DNA from: Bacteroidia bacterium
GTDB lineage: Bacteria; Bacteroidota; Bacteroidia; NS11-12g; UBA955
Direction of reading: 5' to 3'
DNA: 64,000 bases
Assembly: GCA_023228875.1 (NCBI GenBank)
Contig: JALOAG010000003.1
Span: forward strand, 186,001 to 250,000
Under the pieces are notes generated by a model, which worked only from the letters and a program-made list of their open reading frames with translations, did not search any database and was not told the DNA's origin. The position numbers and the translations under genes were made by a program. This document shows positions 15,078 through 23,797 of the stretch, one piece after another; positions within the stretch are counted from its first letter, which is position 1; every line of letters begins with the position of its first letter.

Positions 15078-18020
15078 TCAGTATATAAAAGCATTATAAA
15101 TAAGGTCTTGAATCCTTGTTCTATAATTGCCTTTAATCAGTTCCTTGTTTTCTTCGTCCGGAAAGATTCGGTTAGACAAAAATACATACACTAAATCGTA
15201 TTCAGGGTCAACCCAAATACAAGTCCCTGTAAAGCCGGTATGTCCGAATGTTTTTTCAGAAGCTAATTTAGAAGAAGGAGAAAGTTTTGCTACAAATTCA
15301 GGTCGGTCAAAGCCTAGTCCCCTGCGTGATATACTACTTTGTTTACTTGTAAATAACTTGATTGTTGAAGGTTTTAATATTTGGGTTCCATTATATTCAC
15401 CACCATTGAGCAACATTTGACCGATTGCAGCTAAATCATAGGCAGTCGAAAATAATCCTGCGTGTCCAGATACACCGCCAAACATTGCAGCACAAGGGTC
15501 GTGAACATAACCTTGCACAAGTTGCATGCGAAATGTTTGGTCATATTGCGTTGGAGCCATACGGTCTCTGTCATAACAGCACAATGGGTTGAATGTAATG
15601 TTGTCTAAACCCATTGGACCGTAAAAATTTTCATGTAGAAACCATTCAAAAGGTTCTCCGGAAGCTTGTTCAATTATTTCTTTGAGTAAAATCATCCCTA
15701 AGTCGCTATATACATACTTCTTAGGACCCAATGGGGCTTCCACAATCTGTGTATATATTTCATAGCGATAGTCGCTGTTCATGAAAAGCCTGTCAGCAAC
15801 GGGCACACAGTACATGTCGTCAGCCCGTTTTTTATATAAGCTGTCAAACATCACCCCTAAGGTGTTTTTATAGAATGGGAGCCAAGCGGGTAGTCCGGAT
15901 TCATGGAGTAAGAGTTGCCTGATAGTGATGTTTTCTTTGTTGCTTTTGCGCGTCCACACTAAGTATTTACTGATTTTGTCATCTAATTTTAATTTTCCGT
16001 CCTCATAGAGTTTCATAACAGCCAAAGTGGTTGCGGCAACTTTGGTTACAGAAGCCAAATCGTAAAGATCATAAGGATTAACAGGTTCTTTTTTGTCGTA
16101 AGTGTGATAACCGTAGCTTAAATCATAGATATTTTTGCCTTTATAGAGCACTAACACTCTACAACCGGGTGCTGCATGTTTTGAAACTAATTCCATGGCA
16201 ATTGTGTCAATGGATTTCAGTTTGTTGATATCGATTTTGTGTGATGAGCCTCCCGTTTTTATAGTAGGATTTGTTTGAGTTTTTTCAATGGTTTTGATAC
16301 TGCTTCCTTCGCCAGATTTAAAACCTCCTATACTTACAGGCATGATACCTTTGAATGGAATTTTGCCTTTTAGTAAGTCAATAACAGCTAATTGAAATGG
16401 AATTCCATCTTCATGTGCAATGACAGCAGTTTTGAGTGTTTTGAACTTGTCTAAAATATAAGGGTTGGAGAAGAACACCAAGGTGCTTTGAGACAGGTTG
16501 TTCATGTTTTGCATGAATTTGATTTCATTGTCTGTAAAACCATAATTTTTGTTGTTCCAAATCTTGGGTTGATGTATTGAAATGACATAGTGCATTCCTT
16601 CTGTTCTTTTGTTTATTATGTTTTGATAAGCGTCCCATGCGCTGCCTCTTTTGATAAAAATTACTTCTACACTGGCTAATTCTTTCTTTGCTTTTTGAAA
16701 GTAGTCTTCCGGACGTTCATTACCCAAAACAATCAATGTGATTTTTGTTTTTGGGTTTGCACCCAAAGGCAACATTCCGTTGGCATCTTTCAACAGAATG
16801 ATACTTTGTTCAGCAATGGATTTAATCAAGGAATCCGCTTCTGAAGGGAATAAATTCTTTTGAAGACTTTGGATGTCAATGGGTCTGTAGTGGCTCAAAC
16901 CGGCACGTTCTTTCCATTTCAGAATTTCCATAACGCGGGTGTTTAATTCTTCTATGGAAATGCTGCCATCTTTAATGGCTTTTTTGATTTGCTCAATGGC
17001 AGACGGAATGTTCTCGGGGAAAAGAATAATATGGTTGCCGGCTAAGAATGCTTCTAATTCACCTTTCCCGGCAGGGAAAGCATTGCGTACGCCTTTCATG
17101 TTCATCGCATCTGTAATTGCAAGCCCTCTAAACTCCATCTCATTTTTGAGAATGTCAGTTACAACTGTTTTAGATAAAGAACTGGGTCTGCTTGGGCGGT
17201 TGTCTAATGAAGGAACATACAAATGTCCAAGCATAACTGCTGCAATGTCACGTCTAATGAGGTATTGAAAAGGATATAATTCCAATGAGTCTAATCGTTC
17301 TCTACTATACGGTATTACGGGTAATTCTTTATGACTGTCTGAGTCTGTGTCGCCATGTCCGGGAAAATGTTTGGCGCATGCCAGCACCCCCACGTCTTGC
17401 ATTCCGTTTGCATAAGCCCAAGCCTTTTCAGCGACTTTGTATTTATTTTCTCCAAATGATCTGAAGTTAATAATAGGATTAGCAGGGTTGTTATTAATGT
17501 CGGCAACGGGTGCAAAGTTGATATGAATCCCCAGAGTTTTAAGTTGCAGTCCGATTTGTTTGCCCATTTCATAAATTAATGAGTCATTGTCCAAACTGCC
17601 AAGCGTAAGTTGGTAAGGGTATTTCATGCTTGGCTTTATTCTCATATCTAATCCCCACTCTGCATCAATACCAATAAACAAAGGGTATGTGGATATTTCT
17701 TGATAGTAATTTGTTAAGTATGCTTGTTTGAGTGGGCTACCTTGAAAAAATATCAGGCCACCAATTTTGTAATTGCGAATCAAGTCTTCGATTTCTTTTG
17801 TATGTGCTTCATCTTTATTTGAATAGGCTGCAACCATAAACAATTGCCCTATTTTTTCATCCAGTGTCATTTGTTTTATTGTATGCTCATACCATCTTAC
17901 ATCGATAGTACGACTAATCACAGGTGGAGGCTCTTGATTGTGAGCATGTTGAGTTGCGGAACCTGCGCCAAGACCAATTATGAATAAAATTGAGAGTATG
18001 ATTGATTGTTTAATTCGCAT
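15078..18020 (-). CDS. GH3 beta-N-acetylhexosaminidase fused to a serine beta-lactamase-type domain
   Basis: 980 residues from ATG 18020; a longer TTG frame from 18056 would put 12 residues before the signal peptide. A signal peptide is followed by a NagZ-like GH3 domain with the motif KHFPGHGDTDSDSH and the probable nucleophile Asp in AITDAMNMKG. A GH3 C-terminal domain follows to ~590. The last ~350 residues are a class C beta-lactamase/D,D-peptidase-like domain with SVTK (Ser-x-x-Lys), YSD and HTG motifs. GH3 enzymes of this kind release GlcNAc from muropeptides. The attached serine hydrolase may trim peptide stems. Such fusions are known in Bacteroidota. The product is exported, unlike cytoplasmic E. 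coli NagZ. Confidence 0.9.
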   Translation of the reverse strand: MRIKQSIILSILFIIGLGAGSATQHAHNQEPPPVISRTIDVRWYEHTIKQMTLDEKIGQLFMVAAYSNKDEAHTKEIEDLIRNYKIGGLIFFQGSPLKQAYLTNYYQEISTYPLFIGIDAEWGLDMRIKPSMKYPYQLTLGSLDNDSLIYEMGKQIGLQLKTLGIHINFAPVADINNNPANPIINFRSFGENKYKVAEKAWAYANGMQDVGVLACAKHFPGHGDTDSDSHKELPVIPYSRERLDSLELYPFQYLIRRDIAAVMLGHLYVPSLDNRPSRPSSLSKTVVTDILKNEMEFRGLAITDAMNMKGVRNAFPAGKGELEAFLAGNHIILFPENIPSAIEQIKKAIKDGSISIEELNTRVMEILKWKERAGLSHYRPIDIQSLQKNLFPSEADSLIKSIAEQSIILLKDANGMLPLGANPKTKITLIVLGNERPEDYFQKAKKELASVEVIFIKRGSAWDAYQNIINKRTEGMHYVISIHQPKIWNNKNYGFTDNEIKFMQNMNNLSQSTLVFFSNPYILDKFKTLKTAVIAHEDGIPFQLAVIDLLKGKIPFKGIMPVSIGGFKSGEGSSIKTIEKTQTNPTIKTGGSSHKIDINKLKSIDTIAMELVSKHAAPGCRVLVLYKGKNIYDLSYGYHTYDKKEPVNPYDLYDLASVTKVAATTLAVMKLYEDGKLKLDDKISKYLVWTRKSNKENITIRQLLLHESGLPAWLPFYKNTLGVMFDSLYKKRADDMYCVPVADRLFMNSDYRYEIYTQIVEAPLGPKKYVYSDLGMILLKEIIEQASGEPFEWFLHENFYGPMGLDNITFNPLCCYDRDRMAPTQYDQTFRMQLVQGYVHDPCAAMFGGVSGHAGLFSTAYDLAAIGQMLLNGGEYNGTQILKPSTIKLFTSKQSSISRRGLGFDRPEFVAKLSPSSKLASEKTFGHTGFTGTCIWVDPEYDLVYVFLSNRIFPDEENKELIKGNYRTRIQDLIYNAFIY

Positions 18021-18151
18021 GAATACTTGTATCTGTAATGATTTTATACTTTGCAAATTTTATTCCGTCTGAGTTTATACTGAAAAATACTTGCAAACAC
18101 TTGTGGACTGAAACACTGTGAACGTTCTTAATAGAGGAAAGTGTTTTTATC

Positions 18152-18159
18152 TACCTTTG
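18152..18159 (+). promoter_or_regulatory. -7 element for the CDF transporter gene
   Basis: TACCTTTG, exact match, 18 bp before ATG 18178. It rules out the longer GTG start at 18118. Confidence 0.55.
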
Positions 18160-18177
18160 TCGTGTTGCTCTGAAGGG

Positions 18178-19068
18178 ATGTTTATCAATATTCATCATGT
18201 AAAAAATATGGCAGTGCGAACTGCTGTTTTTAGCATTTTTTCTAATGCATGTCTTGCATTGATTAAATGGATAGCCGGTGTGTTTGGCAACTCTTATGCA
18301 CTGATTGCAGATGCAATTGAATCCTCTGCGGATGTGTTCTCGTCATTATTGGTCTTTTTTGGAATTAAATATGTTCAAAGACCTGCAGATGAGAATCATC
18401 CCTATGGACACGGAAGGTTAGAGCCGTTAATTACTTTTACTGTTGTTGCCTTTTTGGTGTTTTCCGCAATTGCCATTGCTTATCAATGCATTGTCAATAT
18501 TAATACTCCTCATGAAAGCCCTAAGTTGTTTACCTTGTTTGTACTTGCACCTATTATTATCTGGAAAGAAATTACTTTTCAAATCGTGTTAAAGCGAGCC
18601 AAGCAGTTGGGCAGTAGTTCTCTCAAAGCAGATGCTTGGCATCATCGAAGCGATGCCATTACTTCTGTTGCTGCATTCATTGGAATCAGTATTGCCTTAA
18701 TCATGGGCAAAGGTTATGAAGCTGCAGATGATTGGGCTGCTTTGTTCTCTTCGGTGTTTATCCTTTATAATGCATACAGAATATTCAGACCTGCGTTGAG
18801 TGAAATTATGGATGAGCATTTGTATGATGAATTGGCTGATAAAATTCGTGATAGGGCAATTAAAGTGAAGGGGGTAAGAGCTACTGAGAAATGTTTTATT
18901 CGCAAAATTGGCATGATGTATCATGTGGATTTGCATGCTTTGGTTGATGCAGATTTGTCTGTTCGAGAAGGTCATGCTATTGCGCATAGATTGCAAGATG
19001 CACTAAAGGAAGGTATTCCTCAAATTTCCAATGTCTTTATCCATATAGAGCCTTTTGAGAAGGAATAA
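18178..19068 (+). CDS. cation diffusion facilitator (CDF) metal transporter
   Basis: 296 residues from ATG 18178. Six membrane helices are followed by a cytoplasmic metal-binding ferredoxin-like domain (~205-290). Family motifs are ADAIESSADVFSS in helix 2, ENHPYGHGR in the helix 2-3 loop and DAWHHRSDAITS in helix 5. The usual HSxxD of helix 2 reads ESSAD here, so one metal ligand may be Glu. CDF proteins exchange divalent cations such as Zn2+, Fe2+ or Mn2+ for protons and export them from the cytoplasm. The metal cannot be told from these residues. Confidence 0.9.
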   Translation: MFINIHHVKNMAVRTAVFSIFSNACLALIKWIAGVFGNSYALIADAIESSADVFSSLLVFFGIKYVQRPADENHPYGHGRLEPLITFTVVAFLVFSAIAIAYQCIVNINTPHESPKLFTLFVLAPIIIWKEITFQIVLKRAKQLGSSSLKADAWHHRSDAITSVAAFIGISIALIMGKGYEAADDWAALFSSVFILYNAYRIFRPALSEIMDEHLYDELADKIRDRAIKVKGVRATEKCFIRKIGMMYHVDLHALVDADLSVREGHAIAHRLQDALKEGIPQISNVFIHIEPFEKE

Positions 19069-19086
19069 TGCGAACTCTTTTCAATT

Positions 19087-20010
19087 TTATGCATTACTTT
19101 GAGCTGAAAATAGCGCGCGTAATTGAAGTGTAATAAAGGCTGATATAACAAAAGGGAAAGTGAGTTGCATGAATGCAAATTTTGACATCAATAAACTGAA
19201 TGTTGTTGCAAGAATTACCGAGCATAACACCCACAAACCGTCTGAAATTTTATTACCTGCAAAAACAATTGCACATAAAACTGCATTGAAACTGAATAGT
19301 CCTAACTGTATCGCTTCATATTGTGAAGTAAATGCAGAAGATAGCATTGCTGCAATAACAGATGCAGCTAATCCATACAGCGCAGCAATCGGAGTATGAA
19401 TGAAGATAGCACAGAAAAAGAGCAGACCTGCAATTGCTGAACTCTGAAAGATAACTTGACCAAAACCTCGAAATGCGAAAGCAAAGTCGTTTGTAGAGTC
19501 AATTGATTCCATTGCAGGAAAGATTGCCAATTCCGGACTAAATAAGTTGAGCAGGTAAACTGCACCCCATGTTACTACAACAAAAGGGAGTGTGAATACA
19601 GAGATTTTTTTTAAAATAAAGAAGTGCTGCAAGATGCTTGCAAGCGCACTGCCAATAATGATAAATATCCACACAATGAAGGATGGTTCAAACATGAGGG
19701 TAAGTGCAACGCCTACCAAAGCCGCACTAAAACCATATAAACCTTTGCCAATATTTGTGTTGTCAAATTGTAACATCTTTGCGACAAAAGTTCCGGTAAG
19801 TGTTGCAATTAGAGCTGCCAGACCCATAGTCCAAGAACCCATACAAATCCCAATTAAGAATACGCTGCCTGTTACGGCATTTTCTTGTAACATGATTTGT
19901 CCGAGACCTTTCATTACGATTGTCAAAAGATCAATGGAGTGCTGAAAGAATGTAGGTCTTGTTGTTATGCTATTGAGTTTAAAATTGCTGATTGTACTGA
20001 TTTTATGCAA
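19087..20010 (-). CDS. urea transporter family protein
   Basis: About 300 residues with ten or so membrane helices. Two halves each carry UT-type repeats: GKGLYGFSAALVGVAL and FTLPFVVVTW in the first, and the weaker PIAALYGLAASVIAAML in the second. UT proteins are passive urea channels. The opening TTG at 20010 overlaps a TATTTTTG element, so translation may begin a few codons later. It is the last gene of the run starting at pyrE and begins 13 bp after the yigZ-like gene. No urease or arginase gene is in the window, so the urea source or use is unknown. Confidence 0.8.
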   Translation of the reverse strand: MHKISTISNFKLNSITTRPTFFQHSIDLLTIVMKGLGQIMLQENAVTGSVFLIGICMGSWTMGLAALIATLTGTFVAKMLQFDNTNIGKGLYGFSAALVGVALTLMFEPSFIVWIFIIIGSALASILQHFFILKKISVFTLPFVVVTWGAVYLLNLFSPELAIFPAMESIDSTNDFAFAFRGFGQVIFQSSAIAGLLFFCAIFIHTPIAALYGLAASVIAAMLSSAFTSQYEAIQLGLFSFNAVLCAIVFAGNKISDGLWVLCSVILATTFSLLMSKFAFMQLTFPFVISAFITLQLRALFSAQSNA

Positions 20011-20015
20011 AAATA
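20008..20015 (-). promoter_or_regulatory. candidate internal -7 element before the urea transporter
   Basis: On the minus strand this reads TATTTTTG, an exact match that overlaps the first TTG of the transporter frame and the end of the upstream gene region. Confidence 0.4.
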
Positions 20016-20023
20016 TAGTGGTT

Positions 20024-20638
20024 TTATTCAGGTTTGAGAAACCGCCATTCTAATTTATGCATATTTTTAGCAGTTTCTTCAAAAATATGAATATTCTTTT
20101 TCGGTACGGCTAAAGTAAAATTGCCTTTGGAGTCGTAATTTTTTTCATGAACCCTTGCATTGTATTGTTTTGCTAATTGCCATACCAGTGCCTCATCAAC
20201 AAAATCAAAACTTATTGAGTAATAAAATTCAATTGCCTTTTCAATCAATGGAGTTGATTGTAAAACAAGTTTCGCTGTTTCTCCGTATGCTTCAATTAAT
20301 CCGGGTACACCCAACAGTTTGCCGCCAAAATACCTTACAACAACAATCAATGTATTTGTCAAATCTAAGGATTGAATTTGGCGGAGTATAGGTCTGCCGG
20401 CAGTATTGGCAGGTTCGCCATCATCATTAAACCTTTGATTGGACTTGTCTATATTGAGGATGTAGGCATAACACCAATGTGTTGCATCAGGATATTGTTG
20501 TTTTATCTGTTCCAGATGTGCTTTGATTTCATTTTCGGATTTTACTGGAAAAAGAAAGCCGTAGAATTTACTTCCTCTAATGTTTAATCTTGAAGTTGCA
20601 GGGGTTTGCGGTTCTTTGTATGAATCATCAAACAGCAT
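20024..20638 (-). CDS. YigZ/IMPACT family protein
   Basis: 204 residues. The N-terminal UPF0029 domain shows RFNDDGEPANTAGRPIL and VVRYFGGKLLGVPGLIEAYG, the hallmark of YigZ/IMPACT proteins. The C-terminal ~70 residues fit the small ferredoxin-like domain seen in YigZ. The molecular function of the bacterial members is not settled; the eukaryotic IMPACT protein acts in translation control through GCN1. The start overlaps the ribD stop region by 11 bp, so it is translationally coupled to ribD. Confidence 0.9.
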   Translation of the reverse strand: MLFDDSYKEPQTPATSRLNIRGSKFYGFLFPVKSENEIKAHLEQIKQQYPDATHWCYAYILNIDKSNQRFNDDGEPANTAGRPILRQIQSLDLTNTLIVVVRYFGGKLLGVPGLIEAYGETAKLVLQSTPLIEKAIEFYYSISFDFVDEALVWQLAKQYNARVHEKNYDSKGNFTLAVPKKNIHIFEETAKNMHKLEWRFLKPE

Positions 20639-21677
20639 GCGAATTATAAATGGTTGTTAAGGTGTCTTCTTTTAAGTCTTGAAAGAGTGGAGTAAAATTT
20701 TTAGGTAAATCTGGACTTTCTATTCCTGATTCAAATTGTGTTTTTTTTGATTTTAATACTCGAATTTCATCCCAGCAATTTTGCTGAATGAAACTGTCCA
20801 ATAACTTCCTTCCTCCTTCTACCACCACTGAACTATATCCTTTATTTAAGATAAAAGTCAATATCTGCTCGAGTTCGTATGTGTCCATCTCGACAAGTGT
20901 TGCACCATTCAGGTTGCTGATTTTATGTTGATTGCCTATGACAAAAATTGGCAATGACAGCGAAAAAAAATCCAATGCTCCAAACTCCTGTGTAGCACTG
21001 CCTAAGACGATTCGTGCAGGACTGCTGCCTGTCCATAGTCGGTTGTTTAACAAGGGCTTGTCTTGGAGTAGAGTGTTCTTGCCTATCATAAATGCAGATT
21101 CTTCGCTCCTCCATTTGTGTAAAAGAGTTTGAGCCATTGAACCGCTTATTTGTTTTTGATTGATTTTGCTCCCACTCATGAAGCCATTGCTTGTTTCAGC
21201 CCATTTAAGAATCACATAAGGTCTATGCTTTTCTTGGTTGCAAATAAATCTGCGGTTGGCAAACTCGGCTCTTTCTTTTAGAACCCCCGTATCGACCTTG
21301 ACTCCATTTTGTTTCAACATTTCCAATCCTTTGCCACTCACTTTTGGATATGGGTCTAACATTGCAATAACAACATGGGGTATTTGATGTTGCAAAATAA
21401 GTTCAGTACAAGGAGGTGTTTTCCCTTGATGACAACAAGGTTCAAGCGTTACATAGAGCGTAGCATCTTTTAATAATGTACAGTCTTTACCTGAAACACT
21501 TTGTATTGCCTCCACTTCTGCATGTGCACCTCCGTATTGTTTGTGATACCCCTCCCCAATAATTCTGTTATTGTGAACAATAACACAACCAACCAGAGGG
21601 TTTGTTTGTGTATGCCCTAAACCTTTGAGCGAAAGGTCAATAGCGCGTTGTATGTATTGTTCAGGAGAAGGAACCAC
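20628..21677 (-). CDS. ribD: bifunctional riboflavin biosynthesis deaminase/reductase
   Basis: About 349 residues. The N-terminal cytidine-deaminase-like domain has the zinc site HAEVEAI and PCCHQGKTPPC (residues ~48-90). The C-terminal reductase domain runs from ~150 and includes the NADPH-binding stretch VVVEGGRKLLDSFIQ. RibD carries out the second and third steps of riboflavin synthesis from GTP (deamination, then reduction of the ribosyl group). I choose GTG 21677. A TTG at 21683 is in frame but lies within a near-match to the -7 consensus. It begins 10 bp after pyrE. Confidence 0.93.
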   Translation of the reverse strand: MVPSPEQYIQRAIDLSLKGLGHTQTNPLVGCVIVHNNRIIGEGYHKQYGGAHAEVEAIQSVSGKDCTLLKDATLYVTLEPCCHQGKTPPCTELILQHQIPHVVIAMLDPYPKVSGKGLEMLKQNGVKVDTGVLKERAEFANRRFICNQEKHRPYVILKWAETSNGFMSGSKINQKQISGSMAQTLLHKWRSEESAFMIGKNTLLQDKPLLNNRLWTGSSPARIVLGSATQEFGALDFFSLSLPIFVIGNQHKISNLNGATLVEMDTYELEQILTFILNKGYSSVVVEGGRKLLDSFIQQNCWDEIRVLKSKKTQFESGIESPDLPKNFTPLFQDLKEDTLTTIYNSHAV

Positions 21678-21687
21678 AATCAAAAGT

Positions 21688-22335
21688 TTATTGGTGAGTA
21701 GAAGCCCATGCAGCAGGGTCGCTGCTCCATGATTCGAGGGTGGCTTTGTGTTGTGTTGAAATATAGCCTGATTTAACCGCTTCTTCCAACAAAACTGTAT
21801 AATTGCTTAAATATATATATGGACAAGATGCCTGTTTGAAACGTTCTAGAGCATCAGGAAAGCCATAAGTGAAGATTGAAACTAACCCTAATGCGTTTCC
21901 ACCACTCGCACGTAAATTCTCTAAAGCAGCTAAACTGCTTTTTCCGGTAGAAACTAAATCCTCAATCAACACAACGTTGGCTCCTTCTTTTAAATAGCCT
22001 TCTACGGAGTTCTTCATTCCATGTTTTTTGGCTTCAGGTCTTATGTAAATATATGGCAAACCCATTGCATCTGCGATTAACGCACCTTGGGCAATACCGG
22101 CAGTGGCAATCCCTGCGATACATTCAACATCTTTGAAATACTTTTTGATGATTGTTACAAATGTGTCGCGGATAAAAGTCCTTGCTTCCGGATAGGATAA
22201 GGTGATTCTGTTGTCACAGTAAATGGGTGAAAGTAAGCCGGACGTCCAGGTGAAAGGATTGTCGGGACTAAGTTTTACAGCCTTCACTTCGAGTAAGTAA
22301 TTTGCTACTTTTGCAGATATTTCTTTGTCAGTCAT
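21688..22335 (-). CDS. pyrE: orotate phosphoribosyltransferase
   Basis: 215 residues from ATG 22335. The PRPP-binding motif VVLIEDLVSTGKSS lies at residues ~118-131, and the substrate loop is FTWTSGLLSPIYCDNR near the N-terminus. It makes orotidine monophosphate from orotate and PRPP in pyrimidine synthesis. It heads the run pyrE-ribD-yigZ-urea transporter. Its ATG shares two bases with the ATG of the divergent NUDIX gene, inside the palindrome CATG at 22333-22336. The longer TTG start at 22341 is unlikely. Confidence 0.95.
   Translation of the reverse strand: MTDKEISAKVANYLLEVKAVKLSPDNPFTWTSGLLSPIYCDNRITLSYPEARTFIRDTFVTIIKKYFKDVECIAGIATAGIAQGALIADAMGLPYIYIRPEAKKHGMKNSVEGYLKEGANVVLIEDLVSTGKSSLAALENLRASGGNALGLVSIFTYGFPDALERFKQASCPYIYLSNYTVLLEEAVKSGYISTQHKATLESWSSDPAAWASTHQ
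22306..22313 (+). promoter_or_regulatory. -7 element for the NUDIX gene
   Basis: TACTTTTG, exact match, 20 bp before ATG 22334 and inside the pyrE coding region. Confidence 0.6.
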
Positions 22336-22942
22336 GAGCAAACAAAATTATACTATTTTCATTAATCAATCTTCGATTTCATTAGTGCCGATTGCTCAAA
22401 ACTTAAACATAGAAATCTCGTTATCGCGCTTTAAAATTTTGGCAAATAAATGCTTGAATGCAGCCAATGATGTCATTGAGCATTTTGAGGTTCCTACAAA
22501 ATCCCCAATTAAATTATTGCACCTATTAAAAAAAGAGTATTGTTATATACAGGCTGCAGGAGGGATAGTTGAACACGATAGTCAATATCTTTATATAAAG
22601 AGATTTGGTCTATGGGATTTGCCTAAAGGCAAAATTGAGAAAGATGAATCAATAAAAAATGCTGCACTACGAGAAGTAGAAGAGGAGTGTGGGATTACCA
22701 ATCTTAAAATTGTCAGAGATTTGCCAAATACATATCATATTTATAATTTTAAATCTAAGCCTGCTCTTAAAGAGACGTTTTGGTTTTTAATGAGCATCAC
22801 AGGGCAAATCTCAAATTTGAAACCACAGACAGAAGAAGGAATTACTGAATTGCGTTTTGATCGTAAGGATTTCTTGTTACAAGATTCAACAGAATCATAC
22901 AGTAGTTTGAAATTTTTGATGCATTCGTTTGTTCATTCATAG
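22334..22942 (+). CDS. NUDIX hydrolase
   Basis: 202 residues. The Nudix box GKIEKDESIKNAALREVEEECGI fits Gx5Ex7REUxEExGU perfectly, around residues 94-116, preceded by AAGGIVEHDSQYLYIKRFG. The ~70-residue N-terminal extension (YTIFINQSSISLVP onward) is not part of the Nudix fold and is of unknown role. The enzyme should hydrolyse a nucleoside diphosphate linked to another moiety, but the substrate is not identifiable. It is transcribed divergently from pyrE, with overlapping start codons. Confidence 0.88.
   Translation: MSKQNYTIFINQSSISLVPIAQNLNIEISLSRFKILANKCLNAANDVIEHFEVPTKSPIKLLHLLKKEYCYIQAAGGIVEHDSQYLYIKRFGLWDLPKGKIEKDESIKNAALREVEEECGITNLKIVRDLPNTYHIYNFKSKPALKETFWFLMSITGQISNLKPQTEEGITELRFDRKDFLLQDSTESYSSLKFLMHSFVHS
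22343..22350 (-). promoter_or_regulatory. -7 element for pyrE
   Basis: On the minus strand this reads TAATTTTG, an exact match 7 bp upstream of the pyrE ATG and inside the NUDIX coding region. The pyrE leader would be almost absent. Confidence 0.55.
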
Positions 22943-22989
22943 TCATTGTGTTCACGAGGTTTTTATCTTTATAGGTGTGTAGAAGGGAC

Positions 22990-23712
22990 ATGGCAAATCA
23001 ATTTTTTAAATTCAAGCAATTTGAAATTCTTCAGAAGAAGAATTCTATGAAGGTTACTACCGATGCATGCATCTTGGGTGCAATGGCTGACTTTTCAGGT
23101 TGTAGTGAAATTTTAGATATAGGAGCGGGGACGGGATTACTTACGTTGATGCAAGCGCAAAAGTTCCCAAATGCTTCTTATACAGCAGTTGAAATTGAAG
23201 AATCGGGATTTGAGGAGTTGGTTGAAAATTGTAAACAATCTGCTTGGAGTAAAAGGATTGATTGTGTAAACAAAAATATTCTTGATTTTGCACAAGAGCC
23301 TTCGAATCATTATAGGTTTGATGGAATTATTACAAACCCTCCATTCTTTCGTGCAAATCTAAAATCTCCTGTTTCAGAACGAAACCGTGTGCGACATGAA
23401 GACGGTGTGTTGAGTATGACGGAGTTGTTGGCATGTATTGACTTGTTGTTAAAAACGCATGGCAAATGTTTTTGCTTATATCCGTACAGACGATTTGAAG
23501 AGTTTTTACATTCAAGTAATGCACAACAATTAGTGTGTAGAAACGTGGTTTTCCTACAAAATTCACCGAATAAAGAACCTCAGTTATTTATTGCGGAAAT
23601 AGGAAAGGAGTCTGACACACTTTCTTTCCAAGAGCGGAAGTTCAATATACGGAATTCTGATTTAAACTATTCCAAGGAGTTTGTTGAGTTGATGAGATCT
23701 TATTATTTGTAA
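22990..23712 (+). CDS. tRNA1(Val) adenine-37 N6-methyltransferase (TrmN6/YfiC family)
   Basis: 240 residues from ATG 22990. A Rossmann methyltransferase with the SAM motif EILDIGAGTGLLTLM and the catalytic motif TNPPFF (N-P-P-F), used for N6-adenine methylation. The opening FFKFKQFEILQ and the KVTTDACILGA stretch are typical of YfiC/TrmN6. A near-consensus -7 element, TATCTTTA, lies at 22964-22971. The GTG at 22975 is too close to that element to be the start. Confidence 0.9.
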   Translation: MANQFFKFKQFEILQKKNSMKVTTDACILGAMADFSGCSEILDIGAGTGLLTLMQAQKFPNASYTAVEIEESGFEELVENCKQSAWSKRIDCVNKNILDFAQEPSNHYRFDGIITNPPFFRANLKSPVSERNRVRHEDGVLSMTELLACIDLLLKTHGKCFCLYPYRRFEEFLHSSNAQQLVCRNVVFLQNSPNKEPQLFIAEIGKESDTLSFQERKFNIRNSDLNYSKEFVELMRSYYL

Positions 23713-23766
23713 AGAAGAACACGTCTGTTGACTTTGTGTTTCTTTTGAATTGTGCTTAATCTTCAG

Positions 23767-23774
23767 TAACTTTG
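23767..23774 (+). promoter_or_regulatory. -7 element for the ABC-F gene
   Basis: TAACTTTG, exact match, 23 bp before ATG 23798. Confidence 0.55.
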
Positions 23775-23797
23775 CAGCCCTTTTTAATTAGGCATTC

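Noticed and set aside
18118..18177. GTG start of the CDF transporter at 18118
   Set aside because: An exact -7 element at 18152-18159 lies inside the extension, and the ATG at 18178 leads directly into the family N-terminus.
23713..23757. Imperfect hairpin AAGAAGAACAC / GTGTTTCTTTT after the tRNA methyltransferase gene as a terminator
   Set aside because: Several mismatches and a long loop leave only a weak stem.
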